NCBI RefSeq assembly: GCF_002943465.1
Contig: NZ_PTQY01000001.1
Coordinates: forward strand, 62,001 to 126,000
DNA length: 64,000 bases
Source: Rhodoferax sp. TS-BS-61-7
Lineage (GTDB): Bacteria; Pseudomonadota; Gammaproteobacteria; Burkholderiales; Burkholderiaceae_C
Reading direction: 5' to 3'
Below are positions 53,854-61,860 of the stretch, in pieces. The notes beneath the pieces are model-generated. The model did not search any database. It had not been told where the DNA came from and was given only the letters and a program-made list of their open reading frames with translations. Each line of letters starts with the position of its first letter. Position 1 is the first letter of the stretch. The position numbers and the translations under genes were made by a program.

Positions 53854-54592
53854 TTTTGAGCAGATTTTCAACAATGCCCAGGGCGTACACACTCGCGACT
53901 TCCTGCACAAACGTGCGGAAGTCCCCATGGGCGGTGTCGTCCGCCCGGTCGGAGATGGTGCGCACCGCGGCAAACGGCACGTCGTAGTCGGCGCACACCT
54001 GGGCCACGGCGGCGCCTTCCATCTCCACCGCCAACGGCACATGGCCCGCCGCGCGGAGCTGCCCCACCAGCGCCGCCACTTCGGCAGCACTATTCACAAA
54101 ACGGTCCCCACTGGCGATCAGGCCGCGATGGACCACGGGAGCACGTCCCTGGTGGCGGATGCCGGCCAATGCGGCGTCGCTGGCCATCTGCAAGGCACCA
54201 CACAGATCCACATCCCCCGCAAACACGGCTTGGCCATACAGCGGAATCTCGTAACGCGGGAACAGCGGCGAGGCGTCCATGTCGTGCTGCAGATAAGACG
54301 TGCCCACCACCACATCCCCCACCTGCACACCGTCCCCCACACCCCCGGCCACACCGGTGAATACCACCCGATCCACGCCCAGATGGGCAATCAGCGCGGT
54401 GGCGGTGGTGGCGGCCGCCACCTTGCCAATACGCGACAGGGCCAGCACCACCGGTTGGCCCCACAAGTTGCCGCACCAGACCGTGCGCCCGGCCAGCACC
54501 ACGTCGCGCGCCCCCTGCATGTGCTGCAACAAACCGGCCTGCTCTTCGGCCAGGGCACTCAGGATGGCAATGGGGGCGGCAGTGACGGGCAT
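53840..54592 (-). CDS. mtnN: 5'-methylthioadenosine/S-adenosylhomocysteine nucleosidase
   Basis: Releases adenine from methylthioadenosine and S-adenosylhomocysteine. The 250-residue phosphorylase-fold protein has IAILSALAEEQAGLL, VVFTGVAGGVGDGVQVGDVVV, LIASGDRFVN, VEMEGAAVAQVC (substrate Glu) and AVRTISDRADDTAHGDF (catalytic Asp). ATG 54592 is chosen over TTG 54607. The last residues (Leu-Ser-Lys) and stop come from repeat copy I. Convergent with corA. Confidence 0.94.
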   Translation of the reverse strand: MPVTAAPIAILSALAEEQAGLLQHMQGARDVVLAGRTVWCGNLWGQPVVLALSRIGKVAAATTATALIAHLGVDRVVFTGVAGGVGDGVQVGDVVVGTSYLQHDMDASPLFPRYEIPLYGQAVFAGDVDLCGALQMASDAALAGIRHQGRAPVVHRGLIASGDRFVNSAAEVAALVGQLRAAGHVPLAVEMEGAAVAQVCADYDVPFAAVRTISDRADDTAHGDFRTFVQEVASVYALGIVENLLKTLSK

Positions 54593-54629
54593 AGGTGCAA
54601 CGTTCAAAAGACGTTAGCGTAGCAGGCAC

Positions 54630-54656
54630 AAAAAAGCGGCCCGCAGGCCGCTTTTT
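54630..54656 (-). terminator. Rho-independent terminator after the fadD-type gene
   Basis: The minus strand gives AAAAAGCGGCC, a TGCG loop, GGCCGCTTTTTT; the stem is 54631-54641 with 54646-54656. It lies 40 bases past the ligase stop. Confidence 0.85.
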
Positions 54657-54695
54657 CACACCAACCGCTTTGTAGCGGCCGGTGGCAACACCGTA

Positions 54696-56369
54696 TCACT
54701 TGTCGCGCAACTCGCGCCGCAGGATCTTGCCCACCGGGGTTTTGGGCAAGTCGGCGCGGAATTCGATCACCTTGGGCTGTTTGTAGCCGGTGAGGTTTTC
54801 CTTGCAGAAATGGCGCACCGCCTCTTCGCTGAGGTTGGGGTCTTTCTTGACGATGACCAGCTTCACGGCCTCGCCCGTTTTGGCATCGGCCACACCCACA
54901 CACGCACATTCCATGACGCCAGGCATCTGGGCTACCACGTCTTCCAGCTCGGTGGGGAACACATTGAAGCCGCTGACCAGGATCATGTCCTTCTTGCGGT
55001 CCACGATCTTGAAGAAGCCCTTCTCGTCCACCACCCCGATGTCGCCAGACTTGAAGAAACCGTCCGAGGTCATGACCTTGGCAGTTTCGTCGGGACGCTG
55101 CCAATACCCCGCCATCACCTGCGGGCCCTTGATGGCGATCTCGCCACTCTGGCCGGCGGGCACTTCGTTGCCATCGTCGTCCAGGAGTTTCATGTAGGTG
55201 CTGGAAACAGGCACGCCAATGGTGCCGGTGTACTCGTTGGAGGTGATGGGGTTGCAACTCGCGATGGGCGATGTCTCGCTCAAGCCATACCCCTCGCAAA
55301 TCGGACAGCCGGTTTTTTCAAACCACAGTTTTGCCACCGCGCTCTGCACGGCAGTGCCGCCGCCGACCGAAACCTTCAAATGGCTCCAGTCCACGGTGTT
55401 GAAGTCGGGGTGGTTGGCCAGACCGTTAAACAGGGTGTTGACCGCAGGGAAGCTGTGGATGGTGTGCTTGGAAAGCTCCTTGAGCACGCCCGGAATGTCC
55501 CGTGGGTTGGGGATCAGGATAAGCTTGCCGCCGGTGCGCATGGACAACATCATGCCCACGGTAAAAGCGAAGATGTGATACAGCGGCAAAGCACACACCG
55601 ATGTGGGCTGCACCCCGGAGGGGACCTTGGCCATGGCGGGGCCATACCAGGCCTCGGCCTGCAGCGCGTTGGCGATCACGTTGCGGTGCAAGAGCACGGC
55701 GCCCTTGGACACGCCGGTAGTGCCGCCCGTGTACTGCAACACGGCCACATCGTCCGCCTTGATGTCAGGCTTCTTGAACGGAGCCTTGGTGCCGCGGGCG
55801 ATAGCTTCATTAAAACGCACCGCACCGATCAGGCTAAACGCGGGCACCATCTTCTTGACGTTGCGCACGACATAGTTCACCAGCGCGCCCTTGAGCAGGC
55901 CCAACTGGTCACCCATGGCACACAGCACCACATGTTTGACCGGCGTGGCGGCGATGCATTTTTCCAGCGTAGTGGCAAAGTTCTCAATGATGACGATGGC
56001 TTTGGCGCCCGAGTCCTTGAGCTGGTGTTCCAGTTCGCGCGGGGTGTAGAGCGGGTTCACGTTCACGACCACAAAACCGGCGCGCAAGATGCCGGCTACG
56101 GCCACCGGGTACTGGGGCACGTTGGGCATCATGATGGCCACGCGGTCCCCCTTGACCAGGCCCAGACCCTGCAGGTAGGCGGCAAAGGCCTGGCTCAGGC
56201 TGTCGGTCTGGGCGTAGGTCACGTCCTTGCCCATGAAGTTGTAGGCCACGCTGCCGGCGTGTTTCTGGAAGCTCTCTTCCATCAACCCCACCAGCGAGGG
56301 GTACATCGCGGTATTGATGTCTGCCGGAACTCCCTTGGGGTAGCTGCCCAGCCAAATGCGATCTGTCAT
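54696..56369 (-). CDS. fadD: Long-chain-fatty-acid-CoA ligase
   Basis: The 557-residue AMP-forming enzyme has P-loop LQYTGGTTGVSKGAVL, ALPLYHIFAFTVG, the FACS motif region DGFFKSGDIGVVDEKGFFKIVDRKKDMI, GFNVFPTELEDVV and the C-terminal catalytic lysine in KTPVGKILRRELR. Size and motifs match FadD. It activates fatty acids as acyl-CoA for beta-oxidation or lipid synthesis. ATG 56369 (MTDRIWLGSYP) is the family start. The gap of 99 bases to pntB holds no recognisable site. Confidence 0.95.
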   Translation of the reverse strand: MTDRIWLGSYPKGVPADINTAMYPSLVGLMEESFQKHAGSVAYNFMGKDVTYAQTDSLSQAFAAYLQGLGLVKGDRVAIMMPNVPQYPVAVAGILRAGFVVVNVNPLYTPRELEHQLKDSGAKAIVIIENFATTLEKCIAATPVKHVVLCAMGDQLGLLKGALVNYVVRNVKKMVPAFSLIGAVRFNEAIARGTKAPFKKPDIKADDVAVLQYTGGTTGVSKGAVLLHRNVIANALQAEAWYGPAMAKVPSGVQPTSVCALPLYHIFAFTVGMMLSMRTGGKLILIPNPRDIPGVLKELSKHTIHSFPAVNTLFNGLANHPDFNTVDWSHLKVSVGGGTAVQSAVAKLWFEKTGCPICEGYGLSETSPIASCNPITSNEYTGTIGVPVSSTYMKLLDDDGNEVPAGQSGEIAIKGPQVMAGYWQRPDETAKVMTSDGFFKSGDIGVVDEKGFFKIVDRKKDMILVSGFNVFPTELEDVVAQMPGVMECACVGVADAKTGEAVKLVIVKKDPNLSEEAVRHFCKENLTGYKQPKVIEFRADLPKTPVGKILRRELRDK

Positions 56370-56468
56370 GTCCTTGTCTCCATCCTCTTTTTTTAAACCC
56401 AACCCAGTATTTTCACGGTCCCGGGGGCGGCACATGTGTGTGCTTTCCCTAGGTTTTGTCGGCAGCAC

Positions 56469-57881
56469 TCAGGCTTTTAACGCCCCCAGCACCTCGTCCA
56501 ACATCTTCTTCGCGTCGCCAAACAACATGCGGTTGTTGTCTTTGTAGAACAGGGGGTTGTCCACACCCGCGTAACCCGAGGCCATGCTGCGCTTCATCAC
56601 GATGGAGGTCTTGGCCTTCCAGACTTCGAGCACCGGCATGCCGGCGATCGGGCTGGTGGGGTCGTCCTGCGCCGACGGATTTACGATGTCATTGGCGCCA
56701 ATCACCATCACCACATCGGTCTCGGGGAAATCGTCGTTGATCTCTTCCATCTCGAACACGATGTCGTACGGCACTTTGGCCTCGGCCAGCAGCACGTTCA
56801 TGTGGCCCGGCATGCGCCCTGCCACGGGGTGGATGCCAAAACGCACATTGACACCTTTTTCGCGCAGCGTGCGCGTAATCTCGAATACCGTGTGCTGGGC
56901 CTGCGCCACCGCCATGCCGTAACCGGGAACAATGATCACACCCTTGGCTTCACGCAGCAGCTCGGCAGTTTCACTCGCGTTCACGGCAATCACTTCACCG
57001 GCTGGTTGGGCAGCGCCTGCGGCGGGTTTGGCTGCGGCAGGGGCAGTACCAAAGCCGCCCGCAATCACGCTGATGAAACTGCGGTTCATGGCATTACACA
57101 TGATGTAAGACAGGATGGCACCGCTGGAGCCGACCAGCGCACCGGTCACGATCAGCAAGTCGTTGGACAACATAAAACCGGTAGCCGCGGCGGCCCAGCC
57201 GGAGTAGCTGTTGAGCATGGACACCACCACGGGCATGTCGGCGCCGCCAATGGCCATCACCATGTGTACACCAAACAGCAGGGCCACCACGGTCATCACG
57301 ATCAGCGGGGTCATGCCATCGGCCACCGATGTTGCGTGGATGAACTCGCGCCCAAACCAGACCACCACCAGCAGACCGGCCAGGTTCAACAAATGGCGAC
57401 CCGGCAGCAGCAGCGGCTTGCCGCCAATCTTGCCGTTGAGCTTGCCAAACGCGATCAGCGAACCGGAGAAGGTGACCGCACCGATCAGGATGCCGATGTA
57501 GATCTCCACTTCGTGAATCACCTTTTCAGCACCGGTGTGCTGGATGGAGGTATCGACATAACTGGCAAACCCGACCAAACAGGCAGCCAGACCCACCATG
57601 CTGTGCATCAGCGCCACCAGCTCGGGCATCTGGGTCATTTGCACCGTGCGGGCCGCGTACAGGCCTACCCCACCGCCCAGCACCATGGCGCCGGCGATCC
57701 AGGGAAGGCCGGCGGCAGTGACGGTCGGGCCAAACACCGTGGCCAGCACGGCCAGCGCCATGCCCACCATGCCGTACAGGTTGCCGCGTAATGCGGTGGA
57801 CTGGTTGGACAGGCCGCCCAGGCTCAGGATAAACAGAATGGTCGCGCCAATGTAGGAGACCGTAGCCAAACTTGCAGACAT
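56469..57881 (-). CDS. pntB: NAD(P) transhydrogenase subunit beta
   Basis: The 470-residue proton-pumping subunit has about eight spans in its first 270 residues ([45 protein letters not shown]). After an Ala/Pro-rich linker comes the NADP(H)-binding dIII domain. It carries [45 protein letters not shown] and [11 protein letters not shown]. With PntA it makes NADPH at the expense of the proton gradient. It follows pntA by 12 bases. Confidence 0.96.
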   Translation of the reverse strand: MSASLATVSYIGATILFILSLGGLSNQSTALRGNLYGMVGMALAVLATVFGPTVTAAGLPWIAGAMVLGGGVGLYAARTVQMTQMPELVALMHSMVGLAACLVGFASYVDTSIQHTGAEKVIHEVEIYIGILIGAVTFSGSLIAFGKLNGKIGGKPLLLPGRHLLNLAGLLVVVWFGREFIHATSVADGMTPLIVMTVVALLFGVHMVMAIGGADMPVVVSMLNSYSGWAAAATGFMLSNDLLIVTGALVGSSGAILSYIMCNAMNRSFISVIAGGFGTAPAAAKPAAGAAQPAGEVIAVNASETAELLREAKGVIIVPGYGMAVAQAQHTVFEITRTLREKGVNVRFGIHPVAGRMPGHMNVLLAEAKVPYDIVFEMEEINDDFPETDVVMVIGANDIVNPSAQDDPTSPIAGMPVLEVWKAKTSIVMKRSMASGYAGVDNPLFYKDNNRMLFGDAKKMLDEVLGALKA

Positions 57882-57893
57882 CTTCAGGTCTCC

Positions 57894-59504
57894 TTACTTG
57901 CGGAACATGGCCAGCATGCGCTGGGTGACGGCAAAGCCGCCAAACATATTGATGGCGGTCAGCACAATGGCCGCCGCTGCCAGCCAGGTGATCAGGCTGT
58001 CCGGGCGCCCCACGGCACCGGCAATCGGCGAAATCTGCACCAGCGCACCGATGGCGATGATGCTGCTGATGGCATTGGTCACGCTCATCAACGGTGTGTG
58101 CAGCGCGGGCTTGACGTTCCACACCACCATGTAGCCCACAAAACAGGCCAACACAAACACCGTGAAGTGGCCCAGGAAGGCGGCAGGTGCGTAGCTGCCG
58201 ATGAGCCAGAACAGCACGGCCGCCACGGCCATCAGGATGGCCAGGCTCTTGGCCGACATGGGCTCGCTCGCACCGCCGTGGCCGTGCGCAGGCTTCTTCA
58301 CCGCCACGGGCGCTGCCTTAGCCGCAGCGGCAGGGGCCGCTGGCAGCTTGGGCGGGGGGGCCGGCCAGGTCACGCTGCCTTCCTTGATGACGGTCAGGCC
58401 GCGGATGGCGTCATCTTCCATATTGATGTTGGCCACACCGTCCTTGGCCTTGCACAGTTCCTCGCTGAGGCGGAACAGGTTGTTGGCATACAGGGTGGAC
58501 GACTGCTTGGACAGGCGGGAAGCCAGGTCGGTGTAGCCCACGATGGTGACACCGTGCTTCACCACGGCCTGGCCGGGCTCGGTCAGCTCGCAGTTGCCGC
58601 CCTGCTCGGCCGCCATGTCCACGATCACGCTGCCGGGCTTCATGGAACGCACCATCTCGGCGGTGATGAGCTTGGGTGCGGGTTTGCCGGGGATCAGCGC
58701 GGTGGTGATGATGATGTCGACCTCGCGGGCCTGCTTGGCGTACATGGCGCGTTGCGCTTGCTGGAAGCCCTCGCTCATGACCTTGGCGTAACCGCCGCCG
58801 CCGCCGCCTTCTTCCTCATAGTCCACCTTGACGAACTCGCCGCCCAGGGAAGTAACTTGGTCGGCCACTTCGGCGCGGGTGTCATTGGCGCGCACGATGG
58901 CACCCAGGCTGGCCGCGGTGCCGATGGCTGCCAAACCGGCCACGCCGGCGCCGGCGATGAACACCTTGGCCGGAGGCACTTTGCCCGCGGCCGTGATCTG
59001 GCCGTTGAAGAAACGGCCAAACGCGTTTGCGGCTTCGATGACCGCGCGGTAACCGCTGACGCCGGCCATGGACGTGAGCGCATCCATCTTCTGGGCACGG
59101 CTCAGGGTACGCGGTAGCGCGTCAATGGCCAGCACGGTGGCCTTGCGGGCCGCCAGCTGTTGCAGCAGATCGGGGTTTTGCGCGGGCCAGATAAAGCTGA
59201 TGAGGGTGCCGCCTTCACGCAGCAGGCCCACTTCGTCGCTGGAGGGGCCACGCACCTTGAAGACGATGTCGGACTGGGCCCAGAGCTCGACAGCCGTGGC
59301 CACCACCTCCGCGCCGGCAGCGCGGTAGCTGTCGTCGTCACAGTTGGCTAACGCCCCTGCGCCCGACTCCACACTGACCCGGAAGCCCAGCTTGATCAGC
59401 TTCTCCACAACTTCCGGAACCGTGGCAACGCGTTTCTCCCCAGGGAATATCTCCTTGGGAACACCAATACGCTGTCCTGTTTCAGTGGGAACACTGGTCT
59501 GCAT
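57894..59504 (-). CDS. pntA: NAD(P) transhydrogenase subunit alpha (fused form)
   Basis: The 536-residue protein has the NAD(H)-binding dI domain ([66 protein letters not shown]). A hexaglycine stretch follows EEE near residue 230, a variable loop. An Ala/Pro/Lys-rich linker and four C-terminal spans complete the E. coli-like fused arrangement. GAGGAG lies 8-13 bases before ATG 59504, which decides it over upstream codons. pntB follows. The 179-base gap to nudJ holds only promoter-type sequence I cannot define. Confidence 0.96.
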   Translation of the reverse strand: MQTSVPTETGQRIGVPKEIFPGEKRVATVPEVVEKLIKLGFRVSVESGAGALANCDDDSYRAAGAEVVATAVELWAQSDIVFKVRGPSSDEVGLLREGGTLISFIWPAQNPDLLQQLAARKATVLAIDALPRTLSRAQKMDALTSMAGVSGYRAVIEAANAFGRFFNGQITAAGKVPPAKVFIAGAGVAGLAAIGTAASLGAIVRANDTRAEVADQVTSLGGEFVKVDYEEEGGGGGGYAKVMSEGFQQAQRAMYAKQAREVDIIITTALIPGKPAPKLITAEMVRSMKPGSVIVDMAAEQGGNCELTEPGQAVVKHGVTIVGYTDLASRLSKQSSTLYANNLFRLSEELCKAKDGVANINMEDDAIRGLTVIKEGSVTWPAPPPKLPAAPAAAAKAAPVAVKKPAHGHGGASEPMSAKSLAILMAVAAVLFWLIGSYAPAAFLGHFTVFVLACFVGYMVVWNVKPALHTPLMSVTNAISSIIAIGALVQISPIAGAVGRPDSLITWLAAAAIVLTAINMFGGFAVTQRMLAMFRK

Positions 59505-59683
59505 CAAGCAACTCCTCAACGTGGATGGGGCCTAGCCCTGGGGCGTGTTTCGCGGCGGTAAGGTTCGCGAAAGGTATCTGGGCGGCAACTTTAACTGAAT
59601 TTCCCTGCGCAACTGCCCGTCTGGCGCGGCGTGCGCAACGGCCCCGCGCAAAACAGCCCAACCTTGCATGCCCATAATCCCGC

Positions 59684-60181
59684 ATGACCCAACGATGGAA
59701 ACCCAGTGTGACGGTAGCCGCCGTCATTGAGCAGCAGGGCCGCTTCCTGCTGGTGGAAGAACACACGCCCGAAGGCCTGCGCCTGAACAACCCGGCCGGC
59801 CACCTGGACCCGGCGGAGTCGCCCGCTCAGGGTTGTTCCCGAGAGGTATTAGAGGAAACGGCCTATGCCTTCACGCCCACCTACCTGGTGGGCCTGTACC
59901 TGTCGCGCTTTCAGCGCCAGCGCGCCGATGTGCTGGAGGATGTGACCTACCTGCGCTTTGCCTACGCGGGCTCCCTGGGTGCCTTTGACGCGGCGCGCAC
60001 GCTGGACACCGGCATTGAGCGCACCGTGTGGCTAACCGCCGACGAACTGCGTGCCAGCCAGGACCGCCACCGCAGCCCGCTGGTGCTGCAGTGTATGGAG
60101 GACTACCTGCGTGGCCAGCGCTACCCGCTGGAGCTGGTGTATGCCGATGCCAGCATTTGGACCCCGGCCACATCGCTATAA
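59684..60181 (+). CDS. nudJ: NUDIX phosphatase NudJ-like
   Basis: The 165-residue hydrolase has the Nudix box GHLDPAESPAQGCSREVLEETAY (G-x5-E-x7-REVLEE), preceded by VTVAAVIEQQGRFLLVEEHT and followed by a YLRFAYAG strand. NudJ hydrolyses thiamine pyrophosphate-related and nucleoside di/triphosphates. It stands directly upstream of mnmA, as in E. coli and many proteobacteria. The stop codon TAA is the beginning of repeat copy J. Confidence 0.92.
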   Translation: MTQRWKPSVTVAAVIEQQGRFLLVEEHTPEGLRLNNPAGHLDPAESPAQGCSREVLEETAYAFTPTYLVGLYLSRFQRQRADVLEDVTYLRFAYAGSLGAFDAARTLDTGIERTVWLTADELRASQDRHRSPLVLQCMEDYLRGQRYPLELVYADASIWTPATSL

Positions 60182-60239
60182 AAACAGGAGCTGCTCGCGC
60201 AATACCAACGGGCTTCAAGGGCATTTTTGATACATAAAT
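60174..60239 (+). repeat. Dispersed repeat, copy J (between nudJ and mnmA)
   Basis: Reads cgctataaaaacaggagctg, ctgctcgcgcaatacc and ggcatttttgatacataaat. It provides the nudJ stop and lies 33 bases before mnmA, separating two genes usually close together. Confidence 0.8.
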
Positions 60240-60271
60240 CACACCCTCTCCTGCCTAGCTAAAATTAAGGG

Positions 60272-61390
60272 ATGAGCAAGCAACGCATCGTGGTCGGGTT
60301 GAGCGGAGGGGTGGATTCCGCCGTCACCGCCCACCTACTAAAACAACAAGGCCACGAGGTGGTCAGCATCTTCATGAAAAACTGGGAAGATGACGACGAC
60401 AGCGAGTACTGCTCCTCCAACATCGACTTTGTGGACGCTGCGGCCGTGGCCGATGTGTTGGGCATCGAGATCGAACACGTCAACTTTGCGGCCGACTACC
60501 GCGACCGCGTGTTTGCCGAATTCCTGCGCGAATACCAGGCCGGGCGCACGCCCAACCCCGACATCCTGTGCAACGCCGAGATCAAGTTCAAGGCTTTTCT
60601 GGACCACGCCATGCGCCTGGGTGCGGAGAAGATCGCGACCGGCCACTACGCCCGCGTGCGCCTGAACGATGCCACCGGCACGCACGAACTGCTCAAGGGC
60701 CTGGACCCCGCCAAAGACCAAAGCTACTTTCTGCACCGGCTGAACCAGGCGCAGCTGTCCAAGACGCTATTCCCCGTCGGCGAGCTGCACAAGACCGAGG
60801 TGCGCCGCATTGCCGACGAGATTGGCCTGCCCAACGCCAAGAAGAAGGACTCCACGGGCATTTGTTTCATTGGCGAACGCCCGTTCCGCGAGTTTCTGAA
60901 CCGCTATATCTCCAAGGAACCCGGTCCCATCAAAAATGCCAAGGGCCACACCATTGGTGAACATGTGGGCCTGTCCTTCTACACCCTGGGTCAGCGCCAA
61001 GGCTTGGGCATTGGCGGGCTCAAGGCCAAAGGCGCACAACGCGGTGGCGGGGACCACGCCCCCTGGTTTGTGGCGCGCAAGGACATGGAGGCCAATACCC
61101 TGTGGGTGGTGCAGGGGCACGACCACCCCTGGCTGCAGTCCGCCGCCCTGGATGCCCAAGATGCGAGCTGGGTGGCCGGACACCCGCCCACTGACGGCCC
61201 GCTGGCTTCCAAAACCCGCTACCGGCAGACCGATGCACCCTGCACATTAAGCGCTGCGCCAGATGCACGCTTTCACCTCGACTTTCCCGACGCCCAGTGG
61301 GCCGTGACCCCGGGTCAATCGGCCGTGCTCTACGACGGCGAGGTCTGCTTGGGCGGCGGGGTGATCGCCGCGGCCACACCGAGGCCCTGA
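60272..61390 (+). CDS. mnmA: tRNA-specific 2-thiouridylase MnmA
   Basis: Puts sulfur on U34 of tRNAs for Lys, Glu and Gln. The 372-residue protein has the PP-loop [45 protein letters not shown] with the first catalytic cysteine, [19 protein letters not shown], and [17 protein letters not shown] with the second cysteine. A beta-barrel C-terminal domain follows. AAGGG precedes ATG 60272 closely. A TAAAAT at about 60257 may be a -10 element, giving a very short leader. Confidence 0.97.
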   Translation: MSKQRIVVGLSGGVDSAVTAHLLKQQGHEVVSIFMKNWEDDDDSEYCSSNIDFVDAAAVADVLGIEIEHVNFAADYRDRVFAEFLREYQAGRTPNPDILCNAEIKFKAFLDHAMRLGAEKIATGHYARVRLNDATGTHELLKGLDPAKDQSYFLHRLNQAQLSKTLFPVGELHKTEVRRIADEIGLPNAKKKDSTGICFIGERPFREFLNRYISKEPGPIKNAKGHTIGEHVGLSFYTLGQRQGLGIGGLKAKGAQRGGGDHAPWFVARKDMEANTLWVVQGHDHPWLQSAALDAQDASWVAGHPPTDGPLASKTRYRQTDAPCTLSAAPDARFHLDFPDAQWAVTPGQSAVLYDGEVCLGGGVIAAATPRP

Positions 61391-61410
61391 GCCTCACCAC
61401 ACGCGGAACC

Positions 61411-61449
61411 ATGCCAAGAAAATGCGCTGTTTCATGACATTTTTGGCAT
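61411..61449. promoter_or_regulatory. Inverted repeat between mnmA and the small conserved gene
   Basis: ATGCCAAGAAAATG (61411-61424) pairs with CATTTTTGGCAT (61438-61449) apart from a two-base bulge. No T run follows, so a protein-binding site or weak terminator are both possible. Confidence 0.35.
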
Positions 61450-61532
61450 ATCGCCCACCGAAGCCGGTGCTAACATCGTTTGTGATGCGAATTGCATACA
61501 GTTCGCCAGGGACCACTTGAAAGCCCATCGCC

Positions 61533-61856
61533 ATGTTCCACGTATTACGCAACAGCGACGGATCGATCGCCTCACTGGCCCGGAACGAACGGCCGGGCGG
61601 CGAGATGCTGGCAGATGAGCACCCCGATATTCAGCGCTTCCTGGACAGCAAGGGCGGCGCCTCCGGCTTCAACGCAGCAGATGCGGAATTTGTGCGAGTG
61701 CTGGAAGACCTGATTGATACGCTCATCATGAAAAACGTCATTCGCCACACGGACCTGCCCGATGCGGCCCAGCGCAAGCTGATGCTGCGCAAGGGGCTGC
61801 GCAACCGCATGCAAGGCGCGCTGAACCTGCTGGGTGGTGACGAGCGAATTCTCTAA
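61533..61856 (+). CDS. Small conserved protein next to type I secretion genes
   Basis: The 107-residue protein starts MFHVLRNSDGSIASLAR and continues EHPDIQRFLDS, DAEFVRVLEDLIDTLIMKNVIRHTDLPDAAQRKLMLRK and LNLLGGDERIL. It resembles small proteins that databases sometimes label, on weak grounds, as tryptophan synthase beta-like; no such catalytic residues are visible. The ATG of the transporter gene follows 4 bases after its stop, so the two are cotranscribed. Helical, cytosolic, function unknown. Confidence 0.7.
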   Translation: MFHVLRNSDGSIASLARNERPGGEMLADEHPDIQRFLDSKGGASGFNAADAEFVRVLEDLIDTLIMKNVIRHTDLPDAAQRKLMLRKGLRNRMQGALNLLGGDERIL

Positions 61857-61860
61857 ACCC

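Noticed and set aside
54810-56396. 528-codon open frame on the plus strand
   Set aside because: Antisense to the fadD-type ligase, which has every expected motif; the plus-strand product is shadow-like.
58795-58812. Hexaglycine tract in pntA suspected as a frameshift or assembly fault
   Set aside because: The frame is continuous and PntA has a variable Gly-rich loop there in other species.
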